A program made the position numbers and the translations under genes. A stretch of 21,040 nucleotides of DNA from an uncultured bacterium. GTDB taxonomy: Bacteria > Spirochaetota > Brevinematia > DTOW01. Location: positions 1-21,040 of the forward strand of contig CALFVP010000154.1 in the NCBI GenBank assembly GCA_937928175.1. Reading direction: 5' to 3'. The notes under the pieces were generated by a model. The model was not told the origin of the DNA and ran no database searches. It was given only the letters and a program-made list of their open reading frames with translations. The stretch's first letter is position 1, and every line of letters begins with the position of its first letter. Shown here piece after piece: positions 9,623 through 17,646 of the stretch.

Positions 9623-10411
9623 CTATCTTATAACAAGGAAAGTAAAAACAGATTTTTCATTCCCAAAAGAAGAAAAAGCAATGTATTTTCCAGAAGGTAC
9701 GTAAACTCCTTTATCATCTTTTAGATCCCAATTAAAAGTATAAATACCTTTCTCAAAAAGCTCATTGTTAACAATTGTTTTAACAATATTACCACTACTG
9801 TCAAAAATAACAACAGTCAAATAAGATGTTTCACCAACGTTAACTACAATTTTAGGTAAAAATCCATTTCTAGCCATGACAGGATTAGGATAAACTTTTA
9901 TTTCATTTTCATCAACACTACTTTCCAAAATTACTTCTTTGGTAATGAATACAGAATTGATCTCACCACCGTACGGCGAAGAAGTGTAAGAAGAGAAAAT
10001 AAAATAAATCTCGTCAACTTTTTTAGGTAAAACATCATAAAGGTTAAAAAAATAACTTTTTTGAGATGATACTAAATTAAGCCTATAAAGTACTACATTT
10101 CTCTTTGCATCAACTATCTGAACTTCGACTTGAGTAGATGGAGTAATATCAGCATCTATAAAAAGATTGTAGAAAAACTCATACTTACTTTTGTCTATTT
10201 TGATATTCGTTATCTTAAATGTAGAATAAGAACCACCTAACCTTAAACGGGAATTAGGAGGAGGTAGTATAAGAGTATTGTAAGCGCCGTATATAAGATT
10301 AGTGGTTTGTGGTGAAAAGTCTATAATAAGAATGTTGTTAGTCATTTCAAACGAAAAAGAATAAAAGCTCAAAGCGAAAATTAATAGAATAACAAAAATT
10401 AACTTACCCAT
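9623..10411 (-). CDS. secreted protein with C-terminal FlgD-like Ig domain
   Basis: This 262-residue protein has an N-terminal signal peptide (MGKLIFVILLIFALSFYSFS). Residues about 170-262 form a FlgD-type Ig domain: VYPNPV, then VVIFDSSGNIVKTI, WDLKDDKGVYVPSGKY. Such domains occur in hook-cap FlgD and at the C-termini of many exported bacterial proteins, where they serve as structural or sorting modules. The N-terminal half is beta-rich and unrecognised. The gene starts a unit after a terminator and runs into the BatA-like gene with a one-base gap. It has no Shine-Dalgarno; TATAAT ends six bases before the ATG. Confidence 0.7.
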   Translation of the reverse strand: MGKLIFVILLIFALSFYSFSFEMTNNILIIDFSPQTTNLIYGAYNTLILPPPNSRLRLGGSYSTFKITNIKIDKSKYEFFYNLFIDADITPSTQVEVQIVDAKRNVVLYRLNLVSSQKSYFFNLYDVLPKKVDEIYFIFSSYTSSPYGGEINSVFITKEVILESSVDENEIKVYPNPVMARNGFLPKIVVNVGETSYLTVVIFDSSGNIVKTIVNNELFEKGIYTFNWDLKDDKGVYVPSGKYIAFSSFGNEKSVFTFLVIR

Positions 10412-10417
10412 ATAATT

Positions 10418-10446
10418 ATTATAATAAAATTTTCGTCAAATTTAAA
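10418..10446 (-). promoter_or_regulatory. candidate promoter of the FlgD-Ig gene, leaderless geometry
   Basis: The minus strand has a perfect TATAAT (10418-10423) six bases before the ATG at 10411, and a weak TTTAAA -35 (10441-10446) 17 bases upstream. It lies directly after the terminator of the preceding gene, where a new promoter is needed. Confidence 0.45.
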
Positions 10447-10475
10447 AAATACCGAAAGATTTTAACATCCTTTCG
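10444..10475 (-). terminator. intrinsic terminator overlapping the end of the fusion gene
   Basis: The transcript forms CGAAAGGAT...ATCTTTCG with one bulged G, followed by GGTATTTTTT. The TAA stop of the ATP-grasp fusion gene lies in the loop region, so the coding end and the terminator overlap. Confidence 0.7.
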
Positions 10476-12723
10476 ATGTGTTAAAAATTAACGTTGGTTT
10501 AAGATCTTTGATAGATTTAGCACCGAGTATTTTCATACTTTCTTTTATTTCATTTTTTATTTTATCGAGGTAAAACTTAACTCCATCAACTCCACCGCCG
10601 AAAGCGTAAATAGTCACAGGTCTGCCTATTCCCACGAAATTTGCACCCAAACAGAGAGCTTTAACAACATCAGCCCCACTTCTAAATCCCCCATCTATAC
10701 CTATTAAAACATTTTTACCTCTAAGAGTTTTGACAATCTCTGGCAAAACAGAGATAGTAGAAGGTAAAGAATCGTTTACTCTTCCTCCATGGTTAGATAC
10801 CATTATAACCTTAGCACCAGCTTTATAAGCCAAAATAGCATCTTGAGGTGTCATAACTCCTTTAACAATAAAAGGTAACTTTGTAGAATTTACTATACTT
10901 TTAAGGTTATCCAAATCCTTAGGTTTAACATTTTGATTTTTAAGCTTCATGGTCAATATTGATACACCATCAATGTCCATACCCACTGCTATAGCTCCAA
11001 CTTCCTCAGCCTCTCTAATTCTTTTAATTATCTCACTGTTATCCTCTCTAGGTTTGTATATTCCAATACCGTTACCAAAATTCTCCAAAATTGCTCTAAT
11101 CCCAAACTTATACTTATCTGGAGTAGCACTATCACCAACCATAGCTAAAGTACCTGAATACATAGCACCTTTAACAACCCATCTGACGTACTCAAGTTCA
11201 TCAACTGTTCCTCCCAAGTTTGTTTTAGTTCCCGTAACAGGTGAAACAACAACTGGCATATCTAACTTCATACCTAAAAAATCAATTGATATATCCACAT
11301 CGTCAACAGAATGTATATACCTAGGCAAAAGTTTATACATTTTCAAAGATTTAACATTTTCAACAAACGTTTGACCATTTCCAACTCCTCCTATTCCTGG
11401 CATTTTCCCTCTACAAGCTTCACCATTACACTCTTTACAGACATAGCAAGCTCCATTGAATCTTTCTTTCGATAACTTAAGAATATCACTTTCAGAGATT
11501 GTATACAAATTCTCAGAAGATGTAACAATTTTTATTTTTCTAATGGCCTCGTTGACATTCCTTATAGCTTCTTCTCTTGTATTACCAATTGCTATTACAT
11601 TTCCAGCTTTATCCAAGTTATTCTTAGGTTCTTTTACTTCATCACCATATTTAACCTTTATTATCACATCTTTAACACCCTTACACTTTAAAGCTTCATC
11701 CACACCGTATATACCTTTAACTATACCTTTGTAAGGTATTATAGCTCTCTCAATGCATGTAAACTTATATTCGTATTTTCCTATTTCTGGTTCTTTACCC
11801 AGATGTATCAAAAGAACATTTCTCATTAAGTTAACACCTGTTGAATATGGGAAAGTATGAGTTGACATAAACCCACCGGATAACCTTGAAGCAATTTCTC
11901 CAATGTAAGGAACACCAGAAGAAGATATTTTTATATCTCCTTTAGCAGCACCGTTAAATATACCAACAACCTTTATAGCTTTTCTAAATTCTTCCAAAGC
12001 GTTATCCAAAACATCACTTGAAAGATTAGTAGGCATAATATGTCCAGTTTCAACAAAGTATGGGGGATACTCTATTATTCTATCAGCAACTCCTGTTATT
12101 ATTATTTGTCCATTGTACACTAAAGCATCAACACTAATTTCATCTCCATCTATAAATTCTTCTATTAAAACTTTACCTTCGTAAGAGTAAGAAACACTTT
12201 GGCTAAAAAACTCTTGTAATTCACTTTCACTTTCTATCTTTTTAACACCCCTAGCACCCATATTGTCAACAGGTTTAATAACAGCAACCTTACCTTTAGA
12301 TTTTAGAATTCTAAATGCCTCTAAACTTTCATTTAAATTAGAACAAAGGTAAAACTCTGGAACACTAACACCACCATTCTTAAGAGATTTTCTCATTAGG
12401 TACTTATTAGTAGTTTTTAGAGCAGTCTCCGGAGAAACCAAAAAAGGAGCAACAATCTCGTTTATCTTAGCAACAGTGTACGACATATCAGTACCAACAG
12501 TAATAGAAGTAACAACTTTATCAATTAAGTTTTCCTCCTTCAGTTTAGATATTATTTGCTCATAATCTCTAGTACTAATAGGGAAAAATATATCAGCAAT
12601 TTTAGATCCAATACACTCTGGATCCTTATCAAAAACTATGGCTTTAAAACCCATTTCTTTTATCTCTTTTATAATTTTCTCTTGTAGTAAACCCCCACCT
12701 ATACAAACAACAAAACCACCCAT
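10462..12723 (-). CDS. ATP-grasp ligase fused to FMN-dependent alpha-hydroxyacid oxidoreductase-like domain
   Basis: A single 753-residue frame joins two enzymes. Residues 1-400 are an ATP-grasp ligase of the carbamoyl-phosphate-synthase-like type: start FVVCIGGG, K150 before the MGARGVKK loop, EEFIDGDEISVD at 188-199, and GEIASRLSGG at 275-284. Residues 420-753 match the FMN-linked lactate-oxidase-like proteins of anaerobes: a four-cysteine motif C426-x2-C429-x2-C432-x4-C437, SPVTGTKTN, K621, catalytic-type SNHGGR with H645, and the phosphate-binding DGGFRSGADVVKAL. ATP-grasp enzymes join a carboxylate to an amine or similar group, so the fusion may link activation and oxidation of a hydroxy or amino acid, but no substrate can be named. 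It is transcribed alone, ends in its own terminator and is divergent from flgC. No Shine-Dalgarno is visible before the ATG. Confidence 0.88.
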   Translation of the reverse strand: MGGFVVCIGGGLLQEKIIKEIKEMGFKAIVFDKDPECIGSKIADIFFPISTRDYEQIISKLKEENLIDKVVTSITVGTDMSYTVAKINEIVAPFLVSPETALKTTNKYLMRKSLKNGGVSVPEFYLCSNLNESLEAFRILKSKGKVAVIKPVDNMGARGVKKIESESELQEFFSQSVSYSYEGKVLIEEFIDGDEISVDALVYNGQIIITGVADRIIEYPPYFVETGHIMPTNLSSDVLDNALEEFRKAIKVVGIFNGAAKGDIKISSSGVPYIGEIASRLSGGFMSTHTFPYSTGVNLMRNVLLIHLGKEPEIGKYEYKFTCIERAIIPYKGIVKGIYGVDEALKCKGVKDVIIKVKYGDEVKEPKNNLDKAGNVIAIGNTREEAIRNVNEAIRKIKIVTSSENLYTISESDILKLSKERFNGACYVCKECNGEACRGKMPGIGGVGNGQTFVENVKSLKMYKLLPRYIHSVDDVDISIDFLGMKLDMPVVVSPVTGTKTNLGGTVDELEYVRWVVKGAMYSGTLAMVGDSATPDKYKFGIRAILENFGNGIGIYKPREDNSEIIKRIREAEEVGAIAVGMDIDGVSILTMKLKNQNVKPKDLDNLKSIVNSTKLPFIVKGVMTPQDAILAYKAGAKVIMVSNHGGRVNDSLPSTISVLPEIVKTLRGKNVLIGIDGGFRSGADVVKALCLGANFVGIGRPVTIYAFGGGVDGVKFYLDKIKNEIKESMKILGAKSIKDLKPTLIFNTSKGC

Positions 12724-12836
12724 ACACTAACTAATCATAAAAAAAATAATACCTTTCTTAGTAGTAAAACTACATCCTTAATGGTAAAACTACAATGCAG
12801 AATAATTTTTCCGAATATATCAAAGGAGGGGAAAAA
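12724..12836. promoter_or_regulatory. divergent promoter region with paired palindromic repeats
   Basis: The region serves the fusion gene (minus) and flgC (plus). GTAAAACTACA occurs twice, at 12764-12774 and 12784-12794, with a 20-base period (about two helix turns); the first copy is extended to the palindrome GTAGT-AAA-ACTAC at 12761-12773. This looks like a paired operator. TATTAT on the minus strand at about 12747-12752 is a possible -10 for the fusion gene. Confidence 0.45.
12822..12831 (+). promoter_or_regulatory. ribosome binding site deciding the flgC start
   Basis: AAAGGAGGGG lies five bases before the ATG at 12837 and matches the 16S 3' end. It excludes the longer frame beginning at 12795. 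Confidence 0.85.
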
Positions 12837-13292
12837 ATGGGAATGTTTACCTCTCTTAACATAGCAGGTAGTGGACTAACAGCACAAAGGTTTAGATTAG
12901 ATGTAATAGCGAACAACATAGCAAACGTTGAAACTACAAGAACAACAGAAGGAGGTCCATACCAGAGACAGAGAGTAATCTTAATGCCAAGAGATGATAG
13001 TTTAAAATTCAAAAGTCACCTTCTACCAGAAGCATTACAACCAGGACAAGGAGCAGGTGTAAAAGTTGTAAAAGTAGAAAAAGACAATTCACCACCAAGA
13101 ATGGTCTATGATCCATCACATCCAGATGCAATAAAACACGGAAAATATAAAGGATACGTACTATACCCAAACGTAAACATAGTACAAGAAATGGTAGATA
13201 TGATATCAGCTTCAAGATCGTACGAAGCAAACGTAACGGTAATAAACTCAACAAGACAATTATTTGAAAAGTCATTACAAATAGGTAAATAA
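12837..13292 (+). CDS. flgC: flagellar basal-body rod protein FlgC
   Basis: FlgC forms part of the proximal rod of the periplasmic flagellar motor. The 151-residue protein starts MGMFTSLNIAGSGLTAQR and contains the rod signature DVIANNIANVETT at about residues 21-33; the C-terminal VNIVQEMVDMISASRSYEANVTVINS is the conserved FlgC helix. The start at 12837 is preceded by AAAGGAGGGG; the upstream in-frame ATG at 12795 would add 14 residues not found in the family. flgC normally sits between flgB and fliE, but here the neighbours are unrelated, so it is an orphan copy by position. Confidence 0.93.
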   Translation: MGMFTSLNIAGSGLTAQRFRLDVIANNIANVETTRTTEGGPYQRQRVILMPRDDSLKFKSHLLPEALQPGQGAGVKVVKVEKDNSPPRMVYDPSHPDAIKHGKYKGYVLYPNVNIVQEMVDMISASRSYEANVTVINSTRQLFEKSLQIGK

Positions 13293-13357
13293 AAATCCAA
13301 ACTTGCAACAAAAAAAACCTATAGTTTAGATTATAAAAATCCTTTCGAGAAGTAACT

Positions 13358-15223
13358 ATGAATCTAAACTGGGAAGAAAGTATATTCTCAGAGGTAAATT
13401 ACCAATTCGTATCAAATCCATATCCAACTTACAACGAGTATATAAAAATTAGTTTCAGAGTTTTAAAGAATAACCCCATAAAAAGAGCATTTATAAGAGC
13501 AATAATAGACGGAGGTTCAAATTACATAAAAATGCAAACTTCAAGAGAAACAAAACATTTCGTATATTACGAAGGTTGGTTAAAGGTATCTCAAAGGTTT
13601 ATAAATTATCATTTCGTTCTAGATTTAGGAAATGAAGTATGGTTTTTTACAAGAAAGGGACTTTTTAAACATTTTCCAACAGAAGATAACGATTTTGTGA
13701 TAATAGCGGATTTTGAAAATCCGCACTGGGTACCTAAAAGCGTATTTTACCAGATATTTCCTGATAGATTTTGTCAAGGAAAACCAGAAATAAGTGTAAA
13801 GACAGGTGAATACACTTACAGAAACCACCAGACAATTCACCTTGAATGGGGAACAGAACCTTTACCTTACAACCAAGGTTTTTGCCTTGATTTTCAAGGA
13901 GGAGATCTCTACGGAATAAAACAAAAAATTCCTTACCTAAAGAGTATAGGGGTAAACGCTCTTTACTTAAATCCAATATTCAAATCCATGACACATCACA
14001 GGTACGATTGTATAGATTACTTTAACGTGGATCCCCATCTTGGAGGAAACCAAGCATTAAAAGAATTAGTCGAAGAACTTCACAAAAATGACATGAGAAT
14101 AATACTAGATGTATCAATAAACCATACAGGAGACGAACATCATTGGTTTAAAAAAGCACTTTCAGACTTAAACTCAGAAGAAAGAAATTTTTACTACTTT
14201 TACCCTAACGGACAATACAAAGGATGGGCAAACCTTCCTGAATTACCACAATTAAACTACAATTCAAAAAAATTAAGAGAAATAATATTTGAATCTGATG
14301 ACTCATTAGTTAGGTACTATATAAAAAAATTTGATATAGATGGTTGGAGATTTGACGTTGCAAATGACACCGGAAGAAATGGAAAAGACCAGTTTGGCAA
14401 TGAAATTTTTGCAAGAATAAGAGAAAGAGTAAAAAGTATAAAAAAAGAAGCTTACATAATAGGTGAACATTGGGAAGATAACATAAGTTATTTACTTGGA
14501 GATCAGTTAGATGCATGTATGAACTACTTCGCTTCAGCAAGACCTATAAGATGTTTTGCAGGAGAGTTAGACTGGTTCCTTAGAAGAATTGTTGAAATAG
14601 GTAGAAAACTTAACCCTTACACAGGTAAAGACTTAGAAAACCAAATATTTCAGCACTACACAAGGTTACCTAACCAAATAGCATTCCTACAATTCAACTT
14701 AATAGATTCTCACGATATCTTCAGATTTCACACAACAAAATACTTTGATAAAGACATTTACAAAGGTATGTTAATACTGCTTTTCATGTTACCAGGCACC
14801 CCATCAATATACTACGGAGATGAAATAGGACTAAGTGGAAGAACAACAGACATAGAAGGATGTAGATACCCATTCGATTGGAACGAAAATAACTGGAATA
14901 TGGATTTCCTAAACTTATACAAATCTCTCTCACACCTAAAAAGAAACCAAAAAACCCTTCACCTAGGAGGATATAAATCATTGTATTCAGATGATGACAG
15001 TTTTATTTTTTCAAGGTTTGACGAAGAATACGCATTTATAGGAATAATAACAAAATCCGAAAACGAAAAAGAAATACTTTTTCCAACATACCCCATTGGC
15101 GTTTTCAATAACGAAGGAGAAGAAATATTTTCAGGTGAAAAGTTTAAACCACAAGACGGATACTTGAACGTAAAAATCTCCAAAAAAAAACATCTCCTAT
15201 TAAAGTTCAAAACAGATAACTAA
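13358..15223 (+). CDS. cytoplasmic maltodextrin glucosidase / neopullulanase-like GH13 (MalZ-like)
   Basis: This 621-residue enzyme has no signal peptide, so it should act on maltodextrins taken up into the cytoplasm. About residues 1-115 are a CBM34-like beta domain. The barrel starts at VFYQIFPDRF (129-138) and carries GGDLYGI, GVNALYLNPIF, DVSINH (251-256), nucleophile D333 in DGWRFDV, acid E370 in IIGEHWED and D453 in LIDSHD. IIGEHWED, IYYGDEIGLSG and the RYDCIDYFNVDPHLGG block match E. coli MalZ (GH13_21) and neopullulanases (GH13_20). It probably trims maltooligosaccharides from the end or cleaves cyclodextrins. The start has only a weak Shine-Dalgarno (GAGAAG). The permease gene follows after one base. 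Confidence 0.88.
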   Translation: MNLNWEESIFSEVNYQFVSNPYPTYNEYIKISFRVLKNNPIKRAFIRAIIDGGSNYIKMQTSRETKHFVYYEGWLKVSQRFINYHFVLDLGNEVWFFTRKGLFKHFPTEDNDFVIIADFENPHWVPKSVFYQIFPDRFCQGKPEISVKTGEYTYRNHQTIHLEWGTEPLPYNQGFCLDFQGGDLYGIKQKIPYLKSIGVNALYLNPIFKSMTHHRYDCIDYFNVDPHLGGNQALKELVEELHKNDMRIILDVSINHTGDEHHWFKKALSDLNSEERNFYYFYPNGQYKGWANLPELPQLNYNSKKLREIIFESDDSLVRYYIKKFDIDGWRFDVANDTGRNGKDQFGNEIFARIRERVKSIKKEAYIIGEHWEDNISYLLGDQLDACMNYFASARPIRCFAGELDWFLRRIVEIGRKLNPYTGKDLENQIFQHYTRLPNQIAFLQFNLIDSHDIFRFHTTKYFDKDIYKGMLILLFMLPGTPSIYYGDEIGLSGRTTDIEGCRYPFDWNENNWNMDFLNLYKSLSHLKRNQKTLHLGGYKSLYSDDDSFIFSRFDEEYAFIGIITKSENEKEILFPTYPIGVFNNEGEEIFSGEKFKPQDGYLNVKISKKKHLLLKFKTDN

Positions 15224-15224
15224 A

Positions 15225-16148
15225 ATGTTTTTGAAAGTAATTTTTCCAGTACTAATAATAATAGTTTTATCTTACATTCTATCAAAATTTAAAAAGTTAG
15301 AACATCACATTTTAAGTGTCCTAGCAATTTACATCCTATCACCTGCACTCATACTTAGAGCATTTGATATGCACGGAGAATTGTTAATAAAAAATTCCTT
15401 TCTAACATCGTTACATTTAATACTATACGTCATAGTAATGTATGTAATATCAAAATACTTAGCAAAACTACTAAAATTATCAAACCGCTCGAAGTATTCT
15501 TTAATACTTCTATCGTTTTTACCTAATACCGGAAACATAGGTATACCTGTAATTGAGTTGTATTTAGGAACAGAAGGCAGTAGTTACGCCACACTAATAC
15601 TAGTGATAACCTCAATACTAACCCAAACATACGGAGTCTACATAGCCTCAAGAGGCAGCTCTAATTTAGAAGATTCCAGAAAAAGTCTAGAAAATGCCAT
15701 AAAAAACGTTATATCTCTACCGCTTATATACGTATCAATACTAGGTTTCATACTTTCAATTTTCAGCATAAAACTACCATTCTTTTTAAAAGAACCAATA
15801 TATAACTTAGGTTTCTCAGCTCTTATATTGGGACTAATACAACTTGGAATAGTACTAGGAAAAACAAAAATAAACTTCGTACCGTTAAAATTTGTAATAT
15901 CAGCAAACTTACTAAAACTTGTAGTAGCCCCAATTGTAGCAGCTTCAATAGGATACTTAATTGGATTCAGAGGAATAGAACTTAAGGTAATAATTTTACA
16001 ATTTGCTATGCCATCAGCACTCTACTGTAGCATACTATCAAGTTACTTTAACTTAATTCCCAAAACCGTAGGAGTAACTGTTTTTATATCCACAACAATG
16101 AGTTTTATAACACTGTACATTCTAATAGAAATACTCCAATTTTTTTAA
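15225..16148 (+). CDS. AEC-family (auxin efflux carrier-like) permease
   Basis: The 307-residue protein is almost wholly hydrophobic, with about ten membrane helices in two halves around a short polar stretch near 145-160. The first half ends with LPNTGNIGIPV (about 104-114), the NxGxxGxP signature of the AEC superfamily, whose bacterial members carry organic acids such as malate or malonate. The ATG lies one base after the stop of the MalZ-like gene, so the two are co-transcribed and probably co-translated. A maltodextrin role is not expected for this family; export of an organic-acid fermentation product would fit the context but is only inference. Confidence 0.8.
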   Translation: MFLKVIFPVLIIIVLSYILSKFKKLEHHILSVLAIYILSPALILRAFDMHGELLIKNSFLTSLHLILYVIVMYVISKYLAKLLKLSNRSKYSLILLSFLPNTGNIGIPVIELYLGTEGSSYATLILVITSILTQTYGVYIASRGSSNLEDSRKSLENAIKNVISLPLIYVSILGFILSIFSIKLPFFLKEPIYNLGFSALILGLIQLGIVLGKTKINFVPLKFVISANLLKLVVAPIVAASIGYLIGFRGIELKVIILQFAMPSALYCSILSSYFNLIPKTVGVTVFISTTMSFITLYILIEILQFF

Positions 16149-16204
16149 AAATCTAATTTTCTAAAAATCTAATTTTTTAAAAATCTAATTTTTTAAAAAT
16201 CTAA
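16141..16204 (+). repeat. four tandem copies of a 16-bp repeat
   Basis: The unit TTTTTTAAAAATCTAA is repeated head to tail four times, at 16141, 16157, 16173 and 16189, with one substitution (C for T) in copy 2. The first copy contains the stop codon of the permease gene, and the array ends 24 bases before the J-domain gene. Each unit holds an A5/T6 near-palindrome. Confidence 0.95.
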
Positions 16205-16228
16205 CAAAAACAATACGATAATAAAAGC

Positions 16229-16777
16229 ATGGAAAAAAACAAAGATTACTACAAAATACTAGGAGTACCAAAGAATTCAAGATTAGATGAGATAAAAAGT
16301 GCGTACAGAAAACTAGTAATGAAATACCATCCAGACATTTCAAAAATAAAAGAAACAGAAGAAATGTTTAAAATAGTTAACGAAGCTTACACAGTTTTAT
16401 CAAACCCTAAGTTAAGAGAAAACTACGATAAGAAACTTAAAGGAACAATAGAAAACAATGAAAACTCAAACCTAGTGAAAATAATAAAAACTATAAAGAA
16501 AAATATTAACATTGTAGTAAAAGAAATACAAAAGTTTTTTGATGAAATTTCTTCCGATAAAATGCTAGAAAAACTATCAAACGAAGAAATTCTTCAAAGG
16601 TTATACTTCTCTGAAAACGAGTTTGTTAAGATTGCTGCACTAAACGTAATAAAACGAAGAAAAAAAAGATCATTAATACCATACCTCATAGATATATCAA
16701 AATCATCTTCAATATCTCAAAACCTAAAGTTGCAAATAGCGCAAGTACTCAAAGAACTAGGGTATAAAGGAATATAA
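16229..16777 (+). CDS. small J-domain protein with HEAT-like C-terminus
   Basis: The 182-residue protein starts with a complete J-domain (residues 6-66: YYKILGVPKN, the HPD tripeptide at 34-36, then FKIVNEAYTVLSNPKLRENYD), so it should stimulate a DnaK-type Hsp70. It lacks the Gly/Phe region and zinc finger of true DnaJ. After a charged linker, residues about 110-182 form paired helices (VKIAALNVIKRRKKRSLIPYLIDIS) like HEAT repeats, which may bind a client. No Shine-Dalgarno is visible; GATAAT ends six bases before the ATG. It is convergent with flaB, 24 bases away. Confidence 0.8.
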   Translation: MEKNKDYYKILGVPKNSRLDEIKSAYRKLVMKYHPDISKIKETEEMFKIVNEAYTVLSNPKLRENYDKKLKGTIENNENSNLVKIIKTIKKNINIVVKEIQKFFDEISSDKMLEKLSNEEILQRLYFSENEFVKIAALNVIKRRKKRSLIPYLIDISKSSSISQNLKLQIAQVLKELGYKGI

Positions 16778-16780
16778 TAA

Positions 16781-16793
16781 TACGGTAGGGGAG
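16781..16793 (+). repeat. left arm of a 13-bp inverted repeat flanking flaB copy 1
   Basis: TACGGTAGGGGAG here is the exact reverse complement of 17695-17707. The two arms lie just after the stop codon and in the 5' leader of the flaB gene, so the ends of its mRNA can pair. Confidence 0.8.
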
Positions 16794-16801
16794 TAAAAAA
16801 C

Positions 16802-17644
16802 TTAAATAAGCAACCTTAAAATAGATTGAGGTCTTAGGTTAGCTTGAGCTATCATTGATATTGAAGATTGAGCTAATATTTGGTTTTTAACGAAATCACT
16901 CATCTCATAAGCCATATCGGTATCTCTTATTCTCGATTCAGCTGCTTGTAAATTCTCGTACCCTATAAGAAGTGTTTTAGCTATTTTGTCTAGTCTATTT
17001 TGGTAAGCTCCTAGGTCCGCTCTCTGTTTATTCAAAATTTGTAAAGCGGAATCAATGGCACCTATGGTCCTATTTGCACCTTCTTGGTTAAGTAAGTTAA
17101 CTTTACTTGTTCCATCATCCTGTATAAGTCCTAAACCTTTAGCTGTCATATCACCAACGTTTATAAGTATTCTTTGATCCATGTTAGCTCCTATGTGGAA
17201 AGCAATATTTGACACGTTAGGAGCAAACCTACCAGTAAGAATATTCATACCGTTAAACTGCGCATGAGAAGCAATCCTGTTTATTTCTGCAACTAACTGA
17301 GAAGCTTCAACTTGCATGTAAGTTCTATCTTCATCCGAATAAATTCCATTACCAGCTTGAATTGCTAGTTCTCTAAGCCTTTGAAGTATTTCCGTAGTTT
17401 GGTTAAGGTATCCTTCCGTTGTTTGTATAAATGAGATTGCATCTTCTGCGTTCATTTCAGCTCTCCTAAGTCCTCTTATCTGGGCTCTCATTTTTTCTGA
17501 AACAGCTAACCCAGAAGCATCATCACCAGCTTTGTTAATCCTAATACCCGATGAAAGTTTCTCAAGGTTAGAGTCAAGAGCCCAGTTGTTAACCTTAAAT
17601 TGTCTGTTAGCAAATATTGAAGAAATGTTGTGATTAATAATCAT
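16802..17644 (-). CDS. flaB: periplasmic flagellin FlaB, copy 1
   Basis: This 280-residue protein is a core filament subunit of spirochaete periplasmic flagella. The N-terminal MIINHNISSIFANRQ and LEKLSSGIRINKAGDDASGLAVSEKMRAQIRGL, and the C-terminal ESRIRDTDMAYEMSDFVKNQILAQSS, are the conserved coiled-coil D0/D1 regions; the short middle is typical of FlaB, which lacks the surface domains of other flagellins. AGGAGGTG lies nine bases before the ATG. Its leader carries a GGA-loop hairpin and a boxA-like element. A 13-bp inverted repeat flanks the gene. It is paralogous to copy 2 with a 90-bp identical block near the 3' end. Confidence 0.95.
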   Translation of the reverse strand: MIINHNISSIFANRQFKVNNWALDSNLEKLSSGIRINKAGDDASGLAVSEKMRAQIRGLRRAEMNAEDAISFIQTTEGYLNQTTEILQRLRELAIQAGNGIYSDEDRTYMQVEASQLVAEINRIASHAQFNGMNILTGRFAPNVSNIAFHIGANMDQRILINVGDMTAKGLGLIQDDGTSKVNLLNQEGANRTIGAIDSALQILNKQRADLGAYQNRLDKIAKTLLIGYENLQAAESRIRDTDMAYEMSDFVKNQILAQSSISMIAQANLRPQSILRLLI

Positions 17645-17646
17645 AG

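Noticed and set aside
10949..11374. Open frame of 141 codons on the plus strand inside the ATP-grasp/FMN fusion
   Set aside because: It is antisense to conserved FMN-domain motifs and has a biased Ser/Pro/Ile composition with no start signals.
13009..13311. Leucine-rich minus-strand frame opposite flgC
   Set aside because: It is an antisense shadow of flgC without ribosome binding site; its hydrophobicity follows from the sense codon use.
16141..16204. CRISPR array
   Set aside because: The 16-bp units are directly adjacent with no spacers; this is a simple tandem repeat.
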